Part shown: piece after piece, positions 46,380 through 58,413 of the stretch | Position numbering within the stretch: the first letter of the stretch is position 1 | Layout of the letters: each line of letters opens with the position of its first letter | Assembly: GCA_033964015.1 (NCBI GenBank) | Contig: CM066916.1 | Location: 15,788,501 to 15,852,500 of the forward strand | Reading direction: 5' to 3' | DNA: 64,000 bases | Source: Scolanthus callimorphus | Lineage: Eukaryota; Cnidaria; Anthozoa; Actiniaria; Edwardsiidae | The notes under the pieces: model-generated | What the model was told of the DNA's origin: nothing | The model's input: the letters and a program-made list of their open reading frames with translations, nothing else | Databases searched by the model: none | Translations under genes and position numbers: made by a program

Positions 46380-46874
46380 TTTCAACACAACAACAACAAC
46401 AATTTATTAAGCATTCCCATGTACATAAATGGTATTGCCTAAACATAAATATTAATGTTCAGCAGATTACTGACAAGAAAAGAAAGAAAATCGAAAATGA
46501 CAATCATATATTAATTAATGAGATTGTGATAACAAAGAAATGCGCTTTTTGAATGCTGCATTAAGGAAATGGCTTAATTGTTTACAAACAAATGGATCTA
46601 CATTCTTAAAGAAGAAAAGTAGTCTTTCATCTAACTGAGTAGGAAAGTTTTTACAATGACTCTTGATATTTCTAAATAAGGATTCTCTTAGTGAAGAATA
46701 TGAAACACAGTGGAAGAAAAGGGGCTGGGGTTCTCCAGTGACTCAAGCATGCTGCGCACTTTGTCCAGACTGTACTTTCTGATCATTATTAGACAAACAT
46801 GCTGACCAAGTTTGAGAAAGATTTGATAAATAACCGCGAAGCTATGCGCTCGCAAAGTCAAGAGTTTTGTGGCT
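46380..46874. other. Repeat-derived stretch left of the array
   Basis: It begins with (caa)n followed by tttattaagcattcccatgt, which looks like the tail of a dispersed retroposon. No reliable coding sequence. Confidence 0.35.
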
Positions 46875-47130
46875 ACAATGGCGGACAAAACTTGTTGGGA
46901 CACTGCCCGTTATTCAGGGCCGAATGACGTGAAACGGAGAGCTCTAGAAAAACTAACATGAAAATCCCCTCTCCCCGGTCACAATGTTGAGAAATTAGCT
47001 CGGTACACTTTGTCGTGCTCTTAAACAACATTTTACCGGGGGAGGGGGGTTGACAAACATATTTTACAATAAAGTATCATGAAATGAGGGTTAAAAGGCA
47101 CTAGTGTCCCAACAGTTTTGTCCGCCATTG
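46875..47130. mobile_element. Spacer element copy 1 of the array
   Basis: Inverted ends acaatggcggacaaaacttg and the right-hand agttttgtccgccattg enclose a centre with gggggaggggggttgacaaa. In later copies the inverted pairing extends outward to CAGACAATGG...CCATTGTCTG. This leftmost copy lacks the outer CAG, so the array boundary cuts into the repeat. Size and ends fit a non-autonomous DNA transposon. Confidence 0.75.
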
Positions 47131-49915
47131 TCTGAGGCAAAAATTAGACAGGGTACCTTTTATTACTGCCGTGTTTGCGTAATAAACAAACAACTGACCG
47201 GATTTTTTTTAGTATTTGATTGAGTAATAGAACAAGCAACGTGGATGTGTAGCTTGTTATCGGATCTGTAACGTCTTTGAGTAAAATTGCATTACAGAAC
47301 GTAAATTCGAGGGTCAGTTGGATTGTGACATAACAGAAATTAGAAGTGCTAAGCAGTGGTCATGGCTTTTCCCGGCCGTATTTCTCCGCTTAAAGGGGCA
47401 TTCATTCTACACAGCGAAACGCTGAGACAACTACCGGGGACGAGGGTTTGCAAAAAGCTTAAAATTTCAAGGTGAAGTTATCATAGGCTGCGGAATTGTA
47501 TCGATAAAGACAACTTAGAAGGTACGGAGAAGCACAAAGGTGGGCGTCCCAAAAAACTTACGGTAGCACAGGAAAGAAAAATCATGCGTGTTTTTAAAAG
47601 AGTTCGTGCAGTGAACTCTAACATTTCTTGAAAAAGACTTATGATGCATGCACATGTCTGAGAAGAAAAAGTGAGCAATAGAACTACAACACCTTTGATT
47701 TATTCCGGTCTCATTTACATTGCAACGCGCACGTGTTGTGCAAGTATAGCCTCCACCACAGGCAACCCAAATATGGAAAATAAACTCTCGCCTTGATACT
47801 GAAGCTAAAAGACGATGTCATTCTACAATTGAAACCATTGATGATATCTAGACGTATTCTATCCCTGCATGTACAAATCCGAGCATATGATCCTAAAAAA
47901 CTACGATTAACCACGATTAACCATTGATAGCCGTAGAGAATATAAAATAGTTTCTTTCCTAATTGAGTGATGGTTAATCGTGGTTGACCGTGGTTAATCG
48001 TTAATATTTAAGGGTTTTTGCAAATTCAAAGCGCTACATATCTGAAGTTTATCTCACTAAGCATAGATATCAAGAAAATAGATCAATAAAATTAAATTTC
48101 AGCTCGCAGCGAAGAAAAACAATTCATTCAGTCACACATCGCGTGACTTCCTTTGCGTGATTAACAAGGCAAAGCATCGCACGGAAGGTGCGATCTCTCG
48201 CTAATTTCGCTGCTGAGTTTGGTGATTTAAGCAGCTCCGAAATGCTCTCATTGTCGTCGACTCGTACTATTTTATCAAATCCATATGGAAACAGAACAAG
48301 AACGTGAACAAATATATGTCTCATTTGCCGAGCGTTCGCGCGAAAACCACAGGAATCCCAATATATTGGAGCACCTCTTCACTAGCAAAACCGAAAGAAA
48401 TTTCCGATTTTTATGAGCTCTACAACTGAATCAATCACTTAGCATACTATATTCCTAAGGAGAATAAAAAATATACAGACAATCAAGCTTAAATGCGTGT
48501 TTTAGTTTTATGCACTTTCAGACATCTGAGGCAAAAATTAGACAGGGTACCTTTTATTACTGCCGTGTTTGCGTAATAAACAAACAACTGACCGGATTTT
48601 TTTTAGTATTTGATTGAGTAATAGAACAAGCAACGTGGATGTGTAGCTTGTTATCGGATCTGTAACGTCTTTGAGTAAAATTGCATTACAGAACGTAAAT
48701 TCGAGGGTCAGTTGGATTGTGACATAACAGAAATTAGAAGTGCTAAGCAGTGGTCATGGCTTTTCCCGGCCGTATTTCTCCGCTTAAAGGGGCATTCATT
48801 CTACACAGCGAAACGCTGAGACAACTACCGGGGACGAGGGTTTGCAAAAAGCTTAAAATTTCAAGGTGAAGTTATCATAGGCTGCGGAATTGTATCGATA
48901 AAGACAACTTAGAAGGTACGGAGAAGCACAAAGGTGGGCGTCCCAAAAAACTTACGGTAGCACAGGAAAGAAAAATCATGCGTGTTTTTAAAAGAGTTCG
49001 TGCAGTGAACTCTAACATTTCTTGAAAAAGACTTATGATGCATGCACATGTCTGAGAAGAAAAAGTGAGCAATAGAACTACAACACCTTTGATTTATTCC
49101 GGTCTCATTTACATTGCAACGCGCACGTGTTGTGCAAGTATAGCCTCCACCACAGGCAACCCAAATATGGAAAATAAACTCTCGCCTTGATACTGAAGCT
49201 AAAAGACGATGTCATTCTACAATTGAAACCATTGATGATATCTAGACGTATTCTATCCCTGCATGTACAAATCCGAGCATATGATCCTAAAAAACTACGA
49301 TTAACCACGATTAACCATTGATAGCCGTAGAGAATATAAAATAGTTTCTTTCCTAATTGAGTGATGGTTAATCGTGGTTGACCGTGGTTAATCGTTAATG
49401 TTTAAGGGTTTTTGCAAATTCAAAGCGCTACATATCTGAAGTTTATCTCACTAAGCATAGATATCAAGAAAATAGATCAATAAAATTAAATTTCAGCTCG
49501 CAGCGAAGAAAAACAATTCATTCAGTCACACATCGCGTGACTTCCTTTGCGTGATTAACAAGGCAAAGCATCGCACGGAAGGTGCGATCTCTCGCTAATT
49601 TCGCTGCTGAGTTTGGTGATTTAAGCAGCTCCGAAATGCTCTCATTGTCGTCGACTCGTACTATTTTATCAAATCCATATGGAAACAGAACAAGAACGTG
49701 AACAAATATATGTCTCATTTGCCGAGCGTTCGCGCGAAAACCACAGGAATCCCAATATATTGGAGCACCTCTTCACTAGCAAAACCGAAAGAAATTTCCG
49801 ATTTTTATGAGCTCTACAACTGAATCAATCACTTAGCATACTATATTCCTAAGGAGAATAAAAAATATACAGACAATCAAGCTTAAATGCGTGTTTTAGT
49901 TTTATGCACTTTCAG

Positions 49916-50171
49916 ACAATGGCGGACAAAACTTGTTGGGACACTGCCCGTTATTCAGGGCCGAATGACGTGAAACGGAGAGCTCTAGAAAAACTAACAT
50001 GAAAATCCCCTCTCCCCGGTCACAATGTTGAGAAATTAGCTCGGTACACTTTGTCGTGCTCTTAAACAACATTTTACCGGGGGAGGGGGGTTGACAAACA
50101 TATTTTACAATAAAGTATCATGAAATGAGGGTTAAAAGGCACTAGTGTCCCAACAGTTTTGTCCGCCATTG
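49916..50171. mobile_element. Spacer element copy 2 of the array
   Basis: Same sequence as 46875-47130, here bordered by cag on the left and tctgagg on the right, so CAGACAATGGCGG and CCGCCATTGTCTG are paired ends. Confidence 0.75.
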
Positions 50172-51561
50172 TCTGAGGCAAAAATTAGACAGGGTACCTT
50201 TTATTACTGCCGTGTTTGCGTAATAAACAAACAACTGACCGGATTTTTTTTAGTATTTGATTGAGTAATAGAACAAGCAACGTGGATGTGTAGCTTGTTA
50301 TCGGATCTGTAACGTCTTTGAGTAAAATTGCATTACAGAACGTAAATTCGAGGGTCAGTTGGATTGTGACATAACAGAAATTAGAAGTGCTAAGCAGTGG
50401 TCATGGCTTTTCCCGGCCGTATTTCTCCGCTTAAAGGGGCATTCATTCTACACAGCGAAACGCTGAGACAACTACCGGGGACGAGGGTTTGCAAAAAGCT
50501 TAAAATTTCAAGGTGAAGTTATCATAGGCTGCGGAATTGTATCGATAAAGACAACTTAGAAGGTACGGAGAAGCACAAAGGTGGGCGTCCCAAAAACTTA
50601 CGGTAGCACAGGAAAGAAAAATCATGCGTGTTTTTAAAAGAGTTCGTGCAGTGAACTCTAACATTTCTTGAAAAAGACTTATGATGCATGCACATGTCTG
50701 AGAAGAAAAAGTGAGCAATAGAACTACAACACCTTTGATTTATTCCGGTCTCATTTACATTGCAACGCGCACGTGTTGTGCAAGTATAGCCTCCACCACA
50801 GGCAACCCAAATATGGAAAATAAACTCTCGCCTTGATACTGAAGCTAAAAGACGATGTCATTCTACAATTGAAACCATTGATGATATCTAGACGTATTCT
50901 ATCCCTGCATGTACAAATCCGAGCATATGATCCTAAAAAACTACGATTAACCACGATTAACCATTGATAGCCGTAGAGAATATAAAATAGTTTCTTTCCT
51001 AATTGAGTGATGGTTAATCGTGGTTGACCGTGGTTAATCGTTAATGTTTAAGGGTTTTTGCAAATTCAAAGCGCTACATATCTGAAGTTTATCTCACTAA
51101 GCATAGATATCAAGAAAATAGATCAATAAAATTAAATTTCAGCTCGCAGCGAAGAAAAACAATTCATTCAGTCACACATCGCGTGACTTCCTTTGCGTGA
51201 TTAACAAGGCAAAGCATCGCACGGAAGGTGCGATCTCTCGCTAATTTCGCTGCTGAGTTTGGTGATTTAAGCAGCTCCGAAATGCTCTCATTGTCGTCGA
51301 CTCGTACTATTTTATCAAATCCATATGGAAACAGAACAAGAACGTGAACAAATATATGTCTCATTTGCCGAGCGTTCGCGCGAAAACCACAGGAATCCCA
51401 ATATATTGGAGCACCTCTTCACTAGCAAAACCGAAAGAAATTTCCGATTTTTATGAGCTCTACAACTGAATCAATCACTTAGCATACTATATTCCTAAGG
51501 AGAATAAAAAATATACAGACAATCAAGCTTAAATGCGTGTTTTAGTTTTATGCACTTTCAG

Positions 51562-51816
51562 ACAATGGCGGACAAAACTTGTTGGGACACTGCCCGTTAT
51601 TCAGGGCCGAATGACGTGAAACGGAGAGCTCTAGAAAAACTAACATGAAAATCCCTCTCCCCGGTCACAATGTTGAGAAATTAGCTCGGTACACTTTGTC
51701 GTGCTCTTAAACAACATTTTACCGGGGGAGGGGGGTTGACAAACATATTTTACAATAAAGTATCATGAAATGAGGGTTAAAAGGCACTAGTGTCCCAACA
51801 GTTTTGTCCGCCATTG
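51562..51816. mobile_element. Spacer element copy 3 of the array
   Basis: Identical to copy 2 except for one C fewer in the gaaaatccc(c)tctcc segment. Confidence 0.75.
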
Positions 51817-53207
51817 TCTGAGGCAAAAATTAGACAGGGTACCTTTTATTACTGCCGTGTTTGCGTAATAAACAAACAACTGACCGGATTTTTTTTAGTA
51901 TTTGATTGAGTAATAGAACAAGCAACGTGGATGTGTAGCTTGTTATCGGATCTGTAACGTCTTTGAGTAAAATTGCATTACAGAACGTAAATTCGAGGGT
52001 CAGTTGGATTGTGACATAACAGAAATTAGAAGTGCTAAGCAGTGGTCATGGCTTTTCCCGGCCGTATTTCTCCGCTTAAAGGGGCATTCATTCTACACAG
52101 CGAAACGCTGAGACAACTACCGGGGACGAGGGTTTGCAAAAAGCTTAAAATTTCAAGGTGAAGTTATCATAGGCTGCGGAATTGTATCGATAAAGACAAC
52201 TTAGAAGGTACGGAGAAGCACAAAGGTGGGCGTCCCAAAAAACTTACGGTAGCACAGGAAAGAAAAATCATGCGTGTTTTTAAAAGAGTTCGTGCAGTGA
52301 ACTCTAACATTTCTTGAAAAAGACTTATGATGCATGCACATGTCTGAGAAGAAAAAGTGAGCAATAGAACTACAACACCTTTGATTTATTCCGGTCTCAT
52401 TTACATTGCAACGCGCACGTGTTGTGCAAGTATAGCCTCCACCACAGGCAACCCAAATATGGAAAATAAACTCTCGCCTTGATACTGAAGCTAAAAGACG
52501 ATGTCATTCTACAATTGAAACCATTGATGATATCTAGACGTATTCTATCCCTGCATGTACAAATCCGAGCATATGATCCTAAAAAACTACGATTAACCAC
52601 GATTAACCATTGATAGCCGTAGAGAATATAAAATAGTTTCTTTCCTAATTGAGTGATGGTTAATCGTGGTTGACCGTGGTTAATCGTTAATATTTAAGGG
52701 TTTTTGCAAATTCAAAGCGCTACATATCTGAAGTTTATCTCACTAAGCATAGATATCAAGAAAATAGATCAATAAAATTAAATTTCAGCTCGCAGCGAAG
52801 AAAAACAATTCATTCAGTCACACATCGCGTGACTTCCTTTGCGTGATTAACAAGGCAAAGCATCGCACGGAAGGTGCGATCTCTCGCTAATTTCGCTGCT
52901 GAGTTTGGTGATTTAAGCAGCTCCGAAATGCTCTCATTGTCGTCGACTCGTACTATTTTATCAAATCCATATGGAAACAGAACAAGAACGTGAACAAATA
53001 TATGTCTCATTTGCCGAGCGTTCGCGCGAAAACCACAGGAATCCCAATATATTGGAGCACCTCTTCACTAGCAAAACCGAAAGAAATTTCCGATTTTTAT
53101 GAGCTCTACAACTGAATCAATCACTTAGCATACTATATTCCTAAGGAGAATAAAAAATATACAGACAATCAAGCTTAAATGCGTGTTTTAGTTTTATGCA
53201 CTTTCAG

Positions 53208-53463
53208 ACAATGGCGGACAAAACTTGTTGGGACACTGCCCGTTATTCAGGGCCGAATGACGTGAAACGGAGAGCTCTAGAAAAACTAACATGAAAATCC
53301 CCTCTCCCCGGTCACAATGTTGAGAAATTAGCTCGGTACACTTTGTCGTGCTCTTAAACAACATTTTACCGGGGGAGGGGGGTTGACAAACATATTTTAC
53401 AATAAAGTATCATGAAATGAGGGTTAAAAGGCACTAGTGTCCCAACAGTTTTGTCCGCCATTG
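53208..53463. mobile_element. Spacer element copy 4 of the array
   Basis: Full-length spacer element with both inverted ends, between bodies 4 and 5. Confidence 0.75.
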
Positions 53464-54852
53464 TCTGAGGCAAAAATTAGACAGGGTACCTTTTATTACT
53501 GCCGTGTTTGCGTAATAAACAAACAACTGACCGGATTTTTTTTAGTATTTGATTGAGTAATAGAACAAGCAACGTGGATGTGTAGCTTGTTATCGGATCT
53601 GTAACGTCTTTGAGTAAAATTGCATTACAGAACGTAAATTCGAGGGTCAGTTGGATTGTGACATAACAGAAATTAGAAGTGCTAAGCAGTGGTCATGGCT
53701 TTTCCCGGCCGTATTTCTCCGCTTAAAGGGGCATTCATTCTACACAGCGAAACGCTGAGACAACTACCGGGGACGAGGGTTTGCAAAAAGCTTAAAATTT
53801 CAAGGTGAAGTTATCATAGGCTGCGGAATTGTATCGATAAAGACAACTTAGAAGGTACGGAGAAGCACAAAGGTGGGCGTCCCAAAAAACTTACGGTAGC
53901 ACAGGAAAGAAAAATCATGCGTGTTTTTAAAGAGTTCGTGCAGTGAACTCTAACATTTCTTGAAAAAGACTTATGATGCATGCACATGTCTGAGAAGAAA
54001 AAGTGAGCAATAGAACTACAACACCTTTGATTTATTCCGGTCTCATTTACATTGCAACGCGCACGTGTTGTGCAAGTATAGCCTCCACCACAGGCAACCC
54101 AAATATGGAAAATAAACTCTCGCCTTGATACTGAAGCTAAAAGACGATGTCATTCTACAATTGGAACCATTGATGATATCTAGACGTATTCTATCCCTGC
54201 ATGTACAAATCCGAGCATATGATCCTAAAAAACTACGATTAACCACGATTAACCATTGATAGCCGTAGAGAATATAAAATAGTTTCTTTCCTAATTGAGT
54301 GATGGTTAATCGTGGTTGACCGTGGTTAATCGTTAATATTTAAGGGTTTTTGCAAATTCAAAGCGCTACATATCTGAAGTTTATCTCACTAAGCATAGAT
54401 ATCAAGAAAATAGATCAATAAAATTAAATTTCAGCTCGCAGCGAAGAAAAACAATTCATTCAGTCACACATCGCGTGACTTCCTTTGCGTGATTAACAAG
54501 GCAAAGCATCGCACGGAAGGTGCGATCTCTCGCTAATTTCGCTGCTGAGTTTGGTGATTTAAGCAGCTCCGAAATGCTCTCATTGTCGTCGACTCGTACT
54601 ATTTTATCAAATCCATATGGAAACAGAACAAGAACGTGAACAAATATATGTCTCATTTGCCGAGCGTTCGCGCGAAAACCACAGGAATCCCAATATATTG
54701 GAGCACCTCTTCACTAGCAAAACCGAAAGAAATTTCCGATTTTTATGAGCTCTACAACTGAATCAATCACTTAGCATACTATATTCCTAAGGAGAATAAA
54801 AATATACAGACAATCAAGCTTAAATGCGTGTTTTAGTTTTATGCACTTTCAG

Positions 54853-55058
54853 ACAATGGCGGACAAAACTTGTTGGGACACTGCCCGTTATTCAGGGCCG
54901 AATGACGTGAAACGGAGAGCTCTAGAAAAACTAACATGAAAATCCCCTCTCCCCGGTCACAATGTTGAGAAATTAGCTCGGTACACTTTGTCATGCTCTT
55001 AAACAACATTGTACCGGGGGAGGGGGGTTGACAAACATATTTTACAATAAAGTTTCAT
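54853..55058. mobile_element. Spacer element copy 5, truncated at the array's right edge
   Basis: It matches the other copies to about 'acaataaagt' and then diverges into unique sequence. The right inverted end is missing. It also carries private differences (gtcatgctct for gtcgtgctct, acattgtacc for acattttacc). Confidence 0.75.
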
Positions 55059-55985
55059 ATGTGTTTGTATGGTGGCATTTCCTTCGAAATGTGTTTGTAT
55101 GGTGACTGGTTTGTTTACTTTTTTTGATTGATTAGTGTCTGTGCTTACATATTGTAAACACAGTGACAGTTCAAACATTGTACAGGGGTCATTATTATTT
55201 TTCTAATAATTGATTATAAAGTGCTACCTTCGTGTCTAATTTTGCTTTGTTCAGGGTTATAATCTTCATTAGGCCTCTTCGCTGTATGTTTTCCTTTTCT
55301 GGCTTTTAGAAACAAGTTTAACAGCCATAAAAAAAGTAAAAAAACAAAAAGAGCGGATTTTGTTTAAACTGTAGGTACAGAAGCTTCCCAACGAAAGGGT
55401 AATGCGTTATAGCCGTAGTAGCTCTCTGGCGACAAAAGGAACATGGATCTGTGGAAGTCAGTGACATTCAGAAATCATTCTCTGGAGATGTTTTTGAAAT
55501 GTTCAAGTTAGCAATCAATACTTTTTTGATTGGTACTGGCCCACAGGTAGCAGCTACATGATGGTGCTGTCATTGCGGCAGTAGAAAATGACTCTGAAGT
55601 CTTACCTAGAATTAGCCTTTACGGCGTTAACACTGAAGGGCCAACTCCTTCTTCACCTCTGTCGTTTTGGACAAAATAAAGCCCAGCAAGTTATTTGTAT
55701 CATCCCAGCGATCTCATAGACACATTTTGAAGGTAGGTTAGAATTTTGGTTGTGTCCGCATTCTGCTCGATTTTCTCAGACATTCGCTCTTAATCCAGTT
55801 GTTTCAATCGTAACGCAATTCCAATCCAAATCCATGTGTCTCTTCTATCTTTCATATCTGTTTCGACAGCAGATTTTGATTTCAATTTTGCTGAGAGTAT
55901 TGTCTAGCTTGCTTTTTATGCAATGAATGAAGGAATTATCAAATTTCGCATTTTTCTTTGTCGCACGGTCAAAACTGACTGTTTC
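55059..55985. other. Intergenic, no gene seen
   Basis: AT-rich and non-coding. gcggcagtagaaaatga at about 55576 recurs at about 60511, hinting at a shared dispersed repeat. A short direct duplication, atgtgtttgtatggtg, lies at 55059-55103. Confidence 0.4.
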
Positions 55986-55989
55986 CATA

Positions 55990-57529
55990 GCAACTACAGT
56001 CATTTACGTGAGCTGGGAGGTGCAGATTTGAAGGTGGCTCGATGATTAAAAATAATCAAGGATATGGCAAACGAAGGAAATGGCACATTTATGGATTAAA
56101 ATCCATTCCACCGCATCAGATAACATGTTAAACAGGTAAGGAGAGCTTCTTAGACCAAAAGGGAGAACTCTATTAAAATAGTAATTGCCTTCCCAGTACA
56201 TTCCGAAGAGCTTTTAGTCCGAGGGTTTGAGGGGTTGAGGCGGAAGGCTGATTCGATATCCGTCTTGGCAAGGTAGCATCCGGGACCCCGTGACAGAATG
56301 CCCTCAATAGCGTTGTCAATTGTTATATACTGAAGGCTGAAATCCTCCTTAGGGATAGCGGCATTAATGCTAGTCCGTCCAGATTTAGGACAGGTGAAAA
56401 ATGGCCCTAAACTTCTCAGAGTGCTTTTTAGGAACCAACCCAATAGGTGATACTTGGAAATTAGGTAAAGGAGGACTAGGGAAAGGTCCCGCAACCCACC
56501 CCAAGGCCACTTCGATAGATTTTCCGTTACAATGCCGAGCTGGTCAGTGGCAAAAACCTGGGGTCACTTGTTCCGGTAAAGCCAACATCTGCCCCGCATC
56601 TAAAATTGTTGCACAGTCTAAAAACAAATTCCCGGTTTGGGTGATCAGTTAGTTCCCTTTCAAACTTGTTTACATTTACGGGTGTGGGAAGGGGCCCAGT
56701 ACACAGACCAGTGCTTGCGGGAATAGGAGGACTTAGAGCTTTTGTAGCTGCTCTCTGCATTATTCCTACCCCCATCCCCGGGTTGCTGTCGCTTGGGACA
56801 GTTGAAGGCTGTATGGGCCCCCTGACATCTGCTGCACACATGTCTAAAGTTACAGGAGACTGCGTGGGTTTGTTTTTTTTGGTCACCTTAACCACGGAGT
56901 TTTCCAGTGACAACACCAAATTATCGTCGTGGTCATAGAGCGATAGGTTCTTTGGCAGCAATTTTGCAAGATCAAAAAACTCACCAGTTTGAATTTCCTT
57001 GACATACTGAGCTGGAATGTCCTGAAACGGCGCTGCAAAGTTGACCCGTTCTGCCGCGGAAGCTTGAGCGATTGCCGATAATTGAGATAACATTCCATTG
57101 CCACCGCATGGTTGAAGTTGAGCATTGTTTGTATTGTTCATGGCGGTGCTAGTAGTAGGTAAAGACGATGCTTGGAGGGCATTCACGGCTGCCCTGGCAG
57201 CTTCGCTTGCAACTTCCCGGGTAGCTTCACGAACGGAATCGTTAACCAAGTCCTGAATCCTTTTTAATTGCTCGTCTGTAAAGTCCTGTTTGAGCGCGGG
57301 CTTGTTCATTGTTCGCCGCAGGTTCCCCACGTGCAGCGCTCGCTGTGCTATTGTTCAGCGATCTAAGGCGACGTTCCAATGTCTTTCTAACCCCGGTTGA
57401 GGGGATTCCATGCTCCAAACATAGAGCACGAAGTTCCGGGACGTCCATTCCACTGAATACTGAAGGGTCCACGCCTAAACCCGACGAACTTGAGCGAGTA
57501 GAAGATCGGCGTGGTCGCATCGACTGCAT
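55990..57529 (-). pseudogene. Decayed DIRS-type retrotransposon (gag-like and reverse transcriptase)
   Basis: From 57529 leftward: a SAP-like segment (GMDVPELRALCLEHGIPSTG then VRKTLERRL); after a frame change at about 57320, a 267-codon gag-like frame with LTDHPNREFVFRL; and then RT blocks in several frames: NFQVSPIGLVPKKHSEKFRA, SINAAIPKEDFSLQYITIDN, GPGCYLAKTDIESAFRL, YYFNRVLPFGLRSSPYLFN and SFVCHILD followed by YF and a stop. The RT motif order with 'YLAKTDIESAFR' and 'VLPFGLRSAP' is characteristic of DIRS-like elements (family knowledge). The active-site LDD is LDY here. At least three frameshifts and several stops are present. No tyrosine-recombinase module was seen. Confidence 0.82.
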
Positions 57530-57798
57530 GTTTACCCAGTAGATGTATTACGATTCTTCCACGAATCAAAATTGACAGACTCTCAGTATTATTCCCCTGC
57601 ATAATGCAAATACCACTTCAAACTTTTCATGTGCTAAAATTGCATGCTCTGTGTTCTTCCACGAATCAAAATAATTTTAAAAGTGAAATAAGATGGAGCA
57701 ATTAATGTATCTAAGATAAATCTATCCTTCATGACAGAAGGTATCTAGCTATTTGATCAAGTCTATCCTTTGAGTATAGTTGCCCGTTCCTCGAAATG

Positions 57799-58133
57799 CC
57801 CGAGAATTCTCGGGCCTGCGAAATATGTTCTGCAATGTTAATAGATTTTCGTTTTCTTTTCTACTATGCTGATTTGAATAGTCTAGAACTGCCTATTCGT
57901 TGATAATTATACTCTAAAGTATTGATAGAATTATGCTAGTGACTTTTCGTTGATTTGAAGGTTTGAATGAAATCGAACGTGTCCTTTTTGAGACGTAAAC
58001 ATGATAGATATCCACGAATAGGAAGTTGTAGACTATTTAAATCAGCAGAGTAGAAAAGACAACAAAAATCTTGGGGATCAATCTATTAAAATTAAAGAAC
58101 AAACTTTTCGGGCCCGAGAATTCTCGGCTGTTA
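57799..58133. mobile_element. Fold-back MITE with CCCGAGAATTCTCGG ends
   Basis: Both ends carry cgagaattctcg palindromes. Inner arms pair (ttcttttctactatgctgat with atcagcagagtagaaaagac, and cctattcgttg with cacgaatagg). Non-coding. The right end is followed by the 58-bp segment duplicated at 58355. Confidence 0.75.
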
Positions 58134-58413
58134 GTAAACATGCCTACAGCTACTTTGTGGTGATGACCACAAGTATTATGATCAATTCTGGTCTAAATTC
58201 AATTTGCGTGTATGTCACACTGATGACATTTATACAAAAGCATTGTTTGGTATATTTCTGTATTTAATTCTTTTTGAATATTACCTTCACCAGTGGTCTG
58301 CTTGATGGCTCTGGTGGTAGTTCATATCCTACTACCCACACATCGAAATACGATGAATTCTCGGCTGTTAGTAAACATGCCTACAGCTACTTTGTGGTGA
58401 TGACCACAAGTAC
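58123..58413. repeat. 58-bp direct repeat pair, about 233 bp apart
   Basis: gaattctcggctgttagtaa then acatgcctacagctactttg then tggtgatgaccacaagta occurs at about 58123-58180 and again at about 58355-58412, nearly identical. It could mark duplicated flanks of a solo insertion. Nothing coding lies between the copies. Confidence 0.8.

Larger units (their letters stand above)
46875..55058. repeat. Five-unit tandem array, about 1.39-kb body plus about 256-bp spacer element
   Basis: Body copies: 47131-48530, 48535-49915, 50172-51561, 51817-53207 and 53464-54852, almost identical. The 256-bp spacer element stands before body 1 and between bodies 2/3, 3/4 and 4/5; a truncated copy follows body 5. 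It is missing between bodies 1 and 2. The period is 1646 bp with the spacer and 1394 bp without. Differences are a handful of substitutions and single-base indels (e.g. cttacggtag preceded by 6 or 5 A; aatatttaaggg versus aatgtttaaggg), which indicates recent amplification. Minus-strand 65-67-codon frames recur in each unit, but no protein is recognised. No 5S rRNA, snRNA or tRNA gene is evident. Confidence 0.95.

Noticed and set aside
47711..47914. Repeated 67-codon minus frames in the five-unit array as genes
   Set aside because: Their conservation only reflects near identity of the units; no Kozak-type, splice or homology support.
46875..55058. rDNA, 5S or snRNA gene cluster
   Set aside because: No segment of the unit matches the remembered conserved cores of 5S, U1, U2, U5 or U6, and no tRNA B-box was found.
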